A stretch of DNA of 55,363 nucleotides from an uncultured Spirochaetaceae bacterium (GTDB taxonomy: Bacteria > Spirochaetota > Spirochaetia > Sphaerochaetales > Sphaerochaetaceae), in assembly GCA_944389295.1 (NCBI GenBank), contig CALXLV010000005.1:1-55363 (forward strand), in the 5' to 3' direction. The notes under the pieces are model-generated. The model saw only the letters and a program-made list of their open reading frames with translations. It had not been told where the DNA came from and ran no database searches. Of the stretch, positions 24,906 to 32,185 are shown piece by piece; the first letter of the stretch is position 1; each line of letters starts with the position of its first letter. Both the position numbers and the translations under genes were made by a program.

Positions 24906-25228
24906 GTGATAGAGAGGTCGTCAGCGACTGTGACAGAGTAGGCGTGTATGCGCTCTCCTCCGCGGAGGAACGAGAGTGTGACGTGGCCCGGCGTTGTTCC
25001 CTTGAAGATATATGTCGCTGTGCTGCCGTTTCCGCTCTCTACGCGGGTAAGCTCTATCCCTCCGGGGCCCATCTCCTGCCATGTGATGTCACCGCCGCCG
25101 CTGACCGTTATCGCCATATACTGATTATTATCTTCTTCATCAGCTGCCGTGCTCTGGCATGAGAAGAGAAGGGCAAGGGAGAGGAGCGCCGCCATGAGCG
25201 CTGCGGTGAGCTTCAGCATCTTCCTCAT
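24896..25228 (-). CDS. Small lipoprotein, unknown family
   Basis: 110 residues from the ATG at 25228, chosen because GAGGAGAGG precedes it; an upstream start would add nine unconserved residues. Signal peptide about 1-22 with a lipobox-like LFSC, so likely membrane-anchored outside the cytoplasm. The mature domain is about 85 residues, rich in Thr, Gly and Val, with a repeating beta-strand pattern and the segment GTTPGHVTLSFLRGGERIHAY. This vaguely recalls the C-terminal part of chagasin-type (I42) protease inhibitors, but key loops cannot be confirmed. It overlaps the HPt-like gene by four bases (ATGA), so it is translated from the same mRNA. Confidence 0.65.
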   Translation of the reverse strand: MRKMLKLTAALMAALLSLALLFSCQSTAADEEDNNQYMAITVSGGGDITWQEMGPGGIELTRVESGNGSTATYIFKGTTPGHVTLSFLRGGERIHAYSVTVADDLSITYI

Positions 25229-25566
25229 AGCCTCTCCTCCGTGATGATTCCGCATATTTCCCGGTAGAGCGCCTCAAGCTGGAGAAAGTCATGGGGCATC
25301 TTCTCGCTGCTTACCTCCTCGATAAGCGCAGTCTTCTCTGCCAGCTTCTTTAGTCCGACCTTCTCAGCTCTCTTCCTGAGTGCATGCGCGGCCTTTTTCG
25401 CTCCGTCCCAGTTTTCCTCTCCGATGCACTTCCTCATCTCCTCGACCGCTGTTCCGGAAGAGAACTCCCGGAGAGTTGCCGCCAGCGAGGGCACATCGCC
25501 GCAGTAATCCTCTATCACCGAATCGTAATCCATCCCGATTCTGCCGGCTATTGATCTGATGCTCAT
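25225..25566 (-). CDS. HPt-like histidine phosphotransfer protein
   Basis: 113 residues, all helical by composition. The segment AKKAAHALRKRAEKVGLKKLAEKTALIEE places His61 in the AHxL context of histidine phosphotransfer domains, where the usual following Lys-Gly is Arg-Lys. HPt proteins pass phosphate between a hybrid kinase and a response regulator; none is encoded nearby, so its partners are elsewhere. The region before residue 50 has the helix expected to pack against the phosphorylated one. Close AGGAG precedes the ATG. It is translationally coupled to a downstream lipoprotein. An alternative is a helical bundle of no signalling function. Confidence 0.55.
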   Translation of the reverse strand: MSIRSIAGRIGMDYDSVIEDYCGDVPSLAATLREFSSGTAVEEMRKCIGEENWDGAKKAAHALRKRAEKVGLKKLAEKTALIEEVSSEKMPHDFLQLEALYREICGIITEERL

Positions 25567-25697
25567 ACTCCTATCGTTGTCCTGCCAAGTGTGAATAGAT
25601 TGAAGGGAAACTGTTTTCCCTGTGTATCTGATGCAGAGGAGGGCCTTTCAGCCCTCCCTCAGCACAGCAATATATAAATGCTCAGATTGTGTTTCGG

Positions 25698-27071
25698 TTA
25701 CGCCAGAACTCCATATATTCCGTTCGCGGTGACGAGAAGAATTATTATCGGGAGTATCCAGCCGCAGTAAATCCTCAGGCCCTTGGGCACTTTCAGGCCC
25801 TTGCCGAGATTTGCCTCTTTCGTGAAGTTGTCCCATCCCCAGCCGAAGCGGTGCGTGCAGAAGAGCACGAACACGAGGCTTCCGAGAGGAAGGATCAGGT
25901 TGGATACGAGGAAGTCCTCGAAATCAAGCACGCCGGTTCCTTCGCCGAAAGGCTGGAAGCCGGAGAGTACGTTGAAGCCGAGCACGCAGGGAATCGAGAG
26001 GAAGAAGAGGAGGACGAAGTTGAGGATTACAGCGTTCTTCCTTGTCCAGCCTCTGTTGTCCATCCAGTAGGAGCAGATGTTCTCGAACACCGCTATGAGC
26101 GTCGAGAGTGCTGCGAATATCATCGCGAGGAAGAATACCGCACCCCACAGCCTTCCCATCGGCATCTCTGTGAATACAGTCGGGAGCGAGAGGAAGAGAA
26201 GAGCAGGGCCCGAACCGGGTTCCACTCCGAAGGATGAGCATGCGGGGAAGATGATGAAGCCTGAGAGGAGGGCCACCGTCGTGTCGAGGCAGATTATCCT
26301 CACCGACTCGCCACCGAGCGTGCGCTCGTTGTTGAAGTACGAGCCGAAGATCGACATGGCGCCTATTCCGAGAGAGAGCGTGAAGAACGCCTGTCCCATC
26401 GCTGCGAATATCGATTCGGAGAGTCCGTACTCATGGACGAGGTTGCCGAAGTCCGGCCTGATGTAGAAGAGAAGTCCTTCACCGGCTCCCGGGAGGAGGC
26501 AGGAGTGTATCGCGAGTATCAGCATCAGGAGGAAGAGCACGATCATCATGACCTTCGTGATCTTCTCCACGCCGTTCTTGAGGCCGATTATGACGATGCC
26601 CGCCGTCAGCAGAAGTGCAAGCGCCATCATCCCTGTCTGCAGCACCGGTGCTGCTGTCAGTGATGAGAAGAACGTGCTTACGGCAGCTGCATCCATTCCT
26701 CCGTTGAGAGAGCCGGAGATGAATGAGAAGAAGTAGTAGAGAAGCCAGCCGGTAAGCACCGAGTAGTACATCAGCAGTATGTAGTTTCCGGCTACCGCAA
26801 CAGGCCCTTCTATATGCCACTTCGAACCTTCCGGCTCAAGTTTCCTCAGCGCTCCCGCGATGTTCAGTCTGGAGGCTCTTCCGATTGAGAACTCCATTAT
26901 CATTACGGGCAGTCCCAGGATCACGAGGAATATCAGGTAGATGAGGACGAATGCCGCTCCGCCGTATTTTCCCGTTATATATGGGAAACGCCATACGTTC
27001 CCAAGTCCGATTGCACAGCCCGCCGAGAGCAGAATGAAGCCCAGGCGGGAGGATAGTCTTTCCCTTGCCAT
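25698..27071 (-). CDS. Sodium:neurotransmitter symporter (NSS/SNF) family transporter
   Basis: 457 residues, about eleven to twelve membrane segments. The N-terminal stretch with AGCAIGLGNVWRFPYI near 17 is the NSS signature that builds the Na+ and substrate sites in LeuT. An LSLGIGAMSIFGSY motif near 235 marks the unwound part of TM6. Bacterial NSS proteins import amino acids or related amines with sodium. AAGGAA precedes the ATG. Read on the minus strand, a GGAGGGC/GCCCTCC hairpin (25638-25657) follows the gene but has no T-run. Next to gdhA and an amino acid ABC operon, it fits amino acid uptake, but the substrate is not known. Confidence 0.92.
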   Translation of the reverse strand: MARERLSSRLGFILLSAGCAIGLGNVWRFPYITGKYGGAAFVLIYLIFLVILGLPVMIMEFSIGRASRLNIAGALRKLEPEGSKWHIEGPVAVAGNYILLMYYSVLTGWLLYYFFSFISGSLNGGMDAAAVSTFFSSLTAAPVLQTGMMALALLLTAGIVIIGLKNGVEKITKVMMIVLFLLMLILAIHSCLLPGAGEGLLFYIRPDFGNLVHEYGLSESIFAAMGQAFFTLSLGIGAMSIFGSYFNNERTLGGESVRIICLDTTVALLSGFIIFPACSSFGVEPGSGPALLFLSLPTVFTEMPMGRLWGAVFFLAMIFAALSTLIAVFENICSYWMDNRGWTRKNAVILNFVLLFFLSIPCVLGFNVLSGFQPFGEGTGVLDFEDFLVSNLILPLGSLVFVLFCTHRFGWGWDNFTKEANLGKGLKVPKGLRIYCGWILPIIILLVTANGIYGVLA

Positions 27072-27111
27072 TTCAAAGATTCCTTTTTCCGGTCAGACCG
27101 GGTTATAAGTT

Positions 27112-27139
27112 ATAAATAGCCTGAGGCAGCGCCCCAGGC
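27112..27139 (-). terminator. Terminator after the gdhA-DUF1846 pair
   Basis: On the minus strand GCCTGGGGC, a three-base loop, and GCCTCAGGC form nine pairs with one G-T wobble (27139-27119), followed by the AT-rich TATTTATAAC. Confidence 0.55.
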
Positions 27140-27148
27140 CTGGTTTCT

Positions 27149-28657
27149 TTATCTTGTGTTCCTTGCAGGATACTGCGGTTCGCTGGTATATAGAAGCCCC
27201 AGCTTCCTCAGTCCCGATATGTCTCCGTTCGACGGTATGTGCGTCAGGTGCACCTCAGCGTTCTTCAGAAGCGGAAGCGCCGCCAGCGCCTTCTTCGCGT
27301 TCTCATCCTCAGATGCGCTCATCGCGAGTGCGATCAGAATCTCGTCGAGGTTCATGCTGACACCCTTGCCGCTGAGGATATCCCTCTTCATTGCGGTTAT
27401 GCCGGCAATGACGGAGGAAGAGATGAGATCCTTCTCCTTGGGTATTCCCGTCATCGCTTTCAGAGCGTTCAGGAGAAGCGCGGAGCAGGCGTGGAGGGTG
27501 ATGGAGTTGTGCGCCGTGATTATCCTTCCGTCAGGAAGCTCTATCGCCGCCGCGCATACAGTCCCGTTCTTTCCCTTTCCCCTGCTGATGGCATCCTCGA
27601 GCGCGTTGCGGGCCGGGATTACCACGGCCCTGTCCTCAGGCTTGAGTCCTGCTTTGTCCATGATCGCGGAGATTCTGTTCACAGTCTCCTTGTCGGCGAT
27701 GCCGGAGACATAGTCTGTGCGTATTGCGAAATAGCGGCGGATGATCTCCTGCCTTCCCGCTTCCCTGCACACCTCGTCATCCGTTATGCCGAAGCCGCAT
27801 CTGTTTACTCCCATGTCTGTGGGGGACTTGTAGACGCACTCGCCGGTTATCCTCTCGAGAATCCTCGCAAGGAGCGGGAAAGCCTCGAGATCGCGGGAGT
27901 AGTTGACCGCTATCTTTCCATATGCGGAGAGGTGGAAGTGATCGATGAGGTTGACATCGCCTATGTCGGCGGTGGCCGCTTCATAAGCTATGTTGACCGG
28001 GTGATCGAGGGGGAGGTTCCACACGGGGAATGTCTCCAGCTTCGCATAGCTCGGCTTCATGCCTCTTTTCGCCTCATGATACATCTGTGAAAGGCATGTT
28101 GCGAGCTTGCCTGAGCCGGGGCCGGGAGCTGTGACTATCACCACCGGCGCTGATACCGGTATGTACTCGTTCCTTCCGTATCCCGCTTCCGATACCACTA
28201 CATCTATGTCGGAGGGGTAGCCCGGCGTGGCGGGGTGGGTATAAACATGTATCCCCATCCTCTCCAGCTTGTTCTTGAATACCGTGGCGGCTACCTGATT
28301 CTCGAAACGCGTTATCACGACCTTGTCGCATTTCAGGCCGTAGGCGGCGAAGTCGTCTATCATCCTGAGCACGTCTGAGTCGTAGCTGATGCCGAAGTCG
28401 GAGCGCATCTTCCTTCTCTCGATGTCTCCGGCATATATGCAGATGATCACATCGATTTTGTCTCCCAGAGCCTGAAAGACCTTCATCTTGTTGTTCTCGT
28501 CAAATCCGGGAAGTACGCGCGATGCGTGCTTGTCATGGAGGAGCTTTCCGCCGCACTCGATATAAAGGTGTCCGGAAGAACTCTTCCGGACCCTTTCAAG
28601 TATGTATGCGGTCTGCTCTTCGACGTACTTGCCGCTGTCGAAGCCGGTTCTGCGCAT
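27149..28657 (-). CDS. DUF1846 family protein
   Basis: 502 residues from the ATG at 28657; an ATG three codons earlier overlaps the end of gdhA, but the family opens M-x-x-x-GFD as MRRTGFDSGKYVEEQ does. The sequence matches DUF1846 over its whole length, with HLYIECGGKLLHDKHASRVLPGF near 33, SEAGYGRNEYI near 160 and VIVTAPGPGSGKLATCLSQMYHE near 175, the last containing a P-loop-like glycine-rich turn. Members are about 500 residues and occur widely in Firmicutes and spirochaetes. Structures are known for the family but I know of no established function. Directly downstream of gdhA and co-transcribed, so a role near amino acid or nucleotide metabolism is possible but unproven. Confidence 0.85.
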   Translation of the reverse strand: MRRTGFDSGKYVEEQTAYILERVRKSSSGHLYIECGGKLLHDKHASRVLPGFDENNKMKVFQALGDKIDVIICIYAGDIERRKMRSDFGISYDSDVLRMIDDFAAYGLKCDKVVITRFENQVAATVFKNKLERMGIHVYTHPATPGYPSDIDVVVSEAGYGRNEYIPVSAPVVIVTAPGPGSGKLATCLSQMYHEAKRGMKPSYAKLETFPVWNLPLDHPVNIAYEAATADIGDVNLIDHFHLSAYGKIAVNYSRDLEAFPLLARILERITGECVYKSPTDMGVNRCGFGITDDEVCREAGRQEIIRRYFAIRTDYVSGIADKETVNRISAIMDKAGLKPEDRAVVIPARNALEDAISRGKGKNGTVCAAAIELPDGRIITAHNSITLHACSALLLNALKAMTGIPKEKDLISSSVIAGITAMKRDILSGKGVSMNLDEILIALAMSASEDENAKKALAALPLLKNAEVHLTHIPSNGDISGLRKLGLLYTSEPQYPARNTR

Positions 28658-28658
28658 A

Positions 28659-30017
28659 TTATACATAACCCTCTGCGAGCATTGCGCGGCTTACCTTCAT
28701 GAAACCTGCGATGTTGGCGCCGTCCACGAAGTTGTTCTTCTCGGAATATGTCTCCGCAGCCTCGCTTATGTTCTTGTAGATGTTCTTCATGATGTTCTGG
28801 AGCTCCTGGTCAACCCTCTCCCTTGTCCATTGCATTCTCATGGAGTTCTGGCTCATCTCGAGTCCGGATACCGCCACGCCTCCGGCGTTCGCGGCCTTTG
28901 CGGGAGCGAGGAGGACGCCATTGCCCGTCAGTATGTTCTCAGCCTCAACGGAGCACGGCATGTTCGCGCCTTCTCCGACGAGCTTGATTCCGTTTCTGAC
29001 GAGGTTCTCGGCATCGGCCTTGAGTATCTCGTTCTGCGTGGCGCAGGGGAACGCGTAGTCCGCCTTTATGTTCCATACGGGGTTCGGATCGGCGGGGTTG
29101 CGCTCGATGTACTCAACACCCTTGAAGTGCTCTGCATACTCTTTGATGCGTCCGCGCCTTACGTTCTTGAGGTTCATCACCCACTTGAGCTTCTCCGGCG
29201 TGATTCCGCTTTCGTCGTGGATCATTCCTGAGGAGTCGGAGAGCGTTACGACCTTAGCTCCGAGCTGGTTGAGCTTCTCGACTGTGAACTGGGCGACGTT
29301 TCCTGAACCCGATACGAGGCAGGTCTTGCCCTCGAGGTCCATCTTCTCGCCGGCAAGGATCGCCTGCGAAAGATATACAAGTCCGTAGCCGGTAGCTTCA
29401 GGCCTGATGTTGGAGCCGCCGAAATCCAGTCCCTTTCCGGTAAGGATTCCTGTGAATGTGTTCGTGATCCTCTTGTACTGTCCGAAGAGGTATCCGATCT
29501 CCCTTCCGCCGACTCCGATGTCTCCTGCGGGGACATCCGTATCGGGCCCGATATGCCTGTAGAGCTCTGTCATGAACGACTGGCAGAAGCGCATGACCTC
29601 AGCCTCGCTCTTTCCCTTCGGATTGAAGTCGGAACCGCCCTTGCCGCCTCCCATCGGAAGTCCTGTGAGGCTGTTCTTGAAAGTCTGCTCGAATGCGAGG
29701 AACTTCATGATGGACAGATTGACGGACGGATGGAATCTAAGTCCTCCCTTGTACGGTCCGATAGCTGAGGACATCTCCACGCGGAAGCCCCTGTTGATCT
29801 GAACCCTGCCCTCATCGTCGAACCATGGTACGCGGAACATGATCACGCGCTCAGGCTCTGTCATTCTCTCGAGTATTTTGTGATAGCTTACCTCCGGGAG
29901 CTCATCGATGATCTTGTCGATGGACTGGAGGAAGGTGTAGACAGCCTGCTGGAATTCCTTCTGGTCAGGATCGGTTTTAAGCACATGCTCGTAGACGCGA
30001 GCGGTTTCGTCATGCAT
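28659..30017 (-). CDS. gdhA: NADP-type glutamate dehydrogenase, hexameric
   Basis: 452 residues from the ATG at 30017 (AGGAG eleven bases upstream); an ATG at 30056 would add 13 unconserved residues. The catalytic lysine lies in PMGGGKGGSDFNPK near 122, and DVPAGDIGVGGREIGYLFGQYKR near 162-185 is typical of the small hexameric enzymes of the GdhA type. The NAD(P)-binding motif VSGSGNVAQ is near 235. It interconverts 2-oxoglutarate plus ammonia and glutamate, mainly for ammonia assimilation. It feeds glutamate to the arg operon in the same window. Followed within two bases by the DUF1846 gene; divergent from the phosphofructokinase operon. Confidence 0.95.
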   Translation of the reverse strand: MHDETARVYEHVLKTDPDQKEFQQAVYTFLQSIDKIIDELPEVSYHKILERMTEPERVIMFRVPWFDDEGRVQINRGFRVEMSSAIGPYKGGLRFHPSVNLSIMKFLAFEQTFKNSLTGLPMGGGKGGSDFNPKGKSEAEVMRFCQSFMTELYRHIGPDTDVPAGDIGVGGREIGYLFGQYKRITNTFTGILTGKGLDFGGSNIRPEATGYGLVYLSQAILAGEKMDLEGKTCLVSGSGNVAQFTVEKLNQLGAKVVTLSDSSGMIHDESGITPEKLKWVMNLKNVRRGRIKEYAEHFKGVEYIERNPADPNPVWNIKADYAFPCATQNEILKADAENLVRNGIKLVGEGANMPCSVEAENILTGNGVLLAPAKAANAGGVAVSGLEMSQNSMRMQWTRERVDQELQNIMKNIYKNISEAAETYSEKNNFVDGANIAGFMKVSRAMLAEGYV

Positions 30018-30206
30018 TCTATTTTTCTCTCCTATTGCACCCGATAATAAAGACATCGCCGGCGAAGGAAAAGAGCAGAAGGCGCTGCCGGAATGAGTTT
30101 CATGCCGCCTGAAGGAAATATTTTTGCACGCAACACGGATTTAACCCCGCTCTATTATGCTCCTTGAGACCGCATTGCTGTGATAGACTGTATCTGGAGG
30201 TTTTGC

Positions 30207-31277
30207 ATGAAGATAGGAATACTGACAAGCGGAGGGGACTGTCCCGGGCTCAATGCGGTCATAAGGGGATTCGCCAAATATGTTTTCAACAATATCAAGG
30301 ATGTCGAGCTCATAGGAATTTCCGAAGGGTATCTCGGTCTCATCGAGAAGGAGGCGAGGAGGATGCAGCCCTCTGACTTCTCGGGAATCCTCAATGTGGG
30401 AGGCACGATCCTCGGCACGTCGCGCACTCCGTTCAAGAAGATGACTGAGGAGGACAGAAACGGCCAGAGCCGCCTTGATATGATGAAGAAAAACTACAAG
30501 TCGCTCGGGCTGGATGTGCTTGTCACGCTCGGAGGAGCCGGAACGCACAAGACTGCGGGACTGCTCTCAAAGGAAGGGCTGAACGTTGTCGGAATACCTA
30601 AGACGATAGACAACGATATCTGGGGAACCGATGTGACATTCGGCTTCCATACCGCCGTCGATATTGCCACGGAATGCATAGACAGAATACATACTACTGC
30701 TGCAAGCCATGGACGCACGATGCTTGTCGAGCTCATGGGCAACAAGGTCGGCTGGCTTACGCTCTATGCCGGAGTCGCGGGAGGCGCTGATATAATCCTC
30801 CTTCCTGAGATTCCTTATGATCCCGATACAGTCGTGAAGATGGTCAGGCGCCGTCTTGATTCAGGCAAGGCCTTCAACATCATAGCGATAGCTGAAGGAG
30901 CGATGAGTGCAGCTGAAACAAAGATGAAGAAGGCTGAGAGAGCAGAATACTGGAACGGCCGTACTACAGGAACGGAGAGACTTGCCAGTTATATCGAAGA
31001 GAATGCAGGAGTTGAGACGAGGGTCGTGGTTCCCGGTCATTTGCAGAGGGGTGGTGCGCCGTCGCCTTACGACAGATTCCTCTCGACTCAGATGGGGTCG
31101 TTTGCAGGGGAGTTGGTAAAGCAGGGTAGGTTCGGTGTTACAGTTGCCATGCGCAATAACGAAATGACATGCAATCGTCTTACGGATATCGCAGGAAAGC
31201 TCAAGTATGTTCCGACAGATGATCAGAGTATTGCTATGGCTAGGGGCATCGGCATCTACTTCGGAGACGAGAAATGA
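30207..31277 (+). CDS. 6-phosphofructokinase family enzyme (donor uncertain, variant active site)
   Basis: 356 residues from the ATG at 30207, with GGAGG seven bases before it. It phosphorylates fructose 6-phosphate to the 1,6-bisphosphate. GILTSGGDCPGLNAVIRG at the start and the catalytic PKTIDND at 131-137 are intact. Lys132 is the residue usual in PPi-dependent enzymes, where ATP enzymes of the E. coli type have Gly. The phosphate-donor loop reads LGGAGTHK: the Mg-contacting Asp of the family motif GGDG is Ala111, while the next Gly is ATP-like. The donor therefore cannot be called. It overlaps the Ppx/GppA gene by four bases and lies in one operon with ppk1, an unusual partnership. Confidence 0.88.
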   Translation: MKIGILTSGGDCPGLNAVIRGFAKYVFNNIKDVELIGISEGYLGLIEKEARRMQPSDFSGILNVGGTILGTSRTPFKKMTEEDRNGQSRLDMMKKNYKSLGLDVLVTLGGAGTHKTAGLLSKEGLNVVGIPKTIDNDIWGTDVTFGFHTAVDIATECIDRIHTTAASHGRTMLVELMGNKVGWLTLYAGVAGGADIILLPEIPYDPDTVVKMVRRRLDSGKAFNIIAIAEGAMSAAETKMKKAERAEYWNGRTTGTERLASYIEENAGVETRVVVPGHLQRGGAPSPYDRFLSTQMGSFAGELVKQGRFGVTVAMRNNEMTCNRLTDIAGKLKYVPTDDQSIAMARGIGIYFGDEK

Positions 31278-32185
31278 GAATCGCCGTGATGGATTTCTCA
31301 AGCACCGCTATCTCCCTTCTCGTTGAGGAGGTGAGCGGTGAGATGATGTCGTCTGTCGTCGGGCTGAGACGGTCAGTCTCTATTCTCGACTACATGAACA
31401 GGAAGGGAAAGCTCTCCTCCAAGGGCATTGAGAAAGTCGCCGACTCCGTGCGCTACCTTCTTGAAGCGGCTGACAGAGTGGGAGCTGAATCCGTTCATCT
31501 CATTTCCACGGCATCAATGAGGATCATCACGAACTATGAGGAGGTGGCGGAGGCTGTAAGGAACGCCACCGGCCTCGATTTCATAATACTTGACGGACGT
31601 GATGAGGCTTATGCCGACTATATGGCCAACAGGGAGTATGCGGCCCTCGGGGATGCACTCCTTCTCGATGCGGGAGGAATCTCCGCAGAGCTTGCCGATC
31701 TCGGAAACTCTTCGCGGGACAGCATGTATTCCCTGTCTGCGGGCCCTGTGGCGCTTTTCCGCCGTTTCAGCGGCATGTATCCTGATGAGGAGGAAGCGGA
31801 TGATATCCGCAGGTATGTGAAAAAGACGTACAGAAAGAACGGAGTCTATCCCGGGCGCGTTTTCCCGCATATAGTGCTTGTCGGAGGGAATGCCGAGGCT
31901 CTTTACAGCGTGTATGCGGACTATTTCTCAGTCCCGCCGTCCTCGTTCAGAACTATGAGGAAGAAGAAGCTGAGGAAACTCGTGAAGCATCTGATGCTCT
32001 CCTCGGATGACCGCTCAGCGCTTTTCATACGCAATGCTCCGGAGAAGGTGCATACGATCCTTCCGACAGCGCTTCTGGCGCTTGAGACGGCTTCATTCTT
32101 CTCCGCCAGAGAGTTTATCATTTCGGACAGAGGAGTGAAGGAGGGATACCTCCGGGCACTCATGGAGGATAAATGGGCAAATTGA
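31274..32185 (+). CDS. Divergent Ppx/GppA-type phosphatase, short form
   Basis: 303 residues of the sugar kinase/Hsp70/actin superfamily. MRIAVMDFSSTAISLLVEE is the phosphate-1 segment, STASMR near 76 and the acidic GRDEAYADY near 106 match the region that carries the catalytic Glu, and LLLDAGGISAEL near 123 replaces the usual D-x-GGGS-x-E-L phosphate-2 loop. Ppx and GppA release phosphate from polyphosphate or pppGpp; they are normally 300-500 residues, so this is the short core without the C-terminal HD domain. The loop substitution weakens confidence in activity. It overlaps phosphofructokinase by four bases and ppk1 by thirteen, so the three are coupled. Confidence 0.8.
   Translation: MRIAVMDFSSTAISLLVEEVSGEMMSSVVGLRRSVSILDYMNRKGKLSSKGIEKVADSVRYLLEAADRVGAESVHLISTASMRIITNYEEVAEAVRNATGLDFIILDGRDEAYADYMANREYAALGDALLLDAGGISAELADLGNSSRDSMYSLSAGPVALFRRFSGMYPDEEEADDIRRYVKKTYRKNGVYPGRVFPHIVLVGGNAEALYSVYADYFSVPPSSFRTMRKKKLRKLVKHLMLSSDDRSALFIRNAPEKVHTILPTALLALETASFFSAREFIISDRGVKEGYLRALMEDKWAN

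Noticed and set aside
25638..25657. GC-rich hairpin after the NSS transporter as a terminator
   Set aside because: Perfect short stem, but neither strand has a following T-run, so it is only noted within the gene entry.
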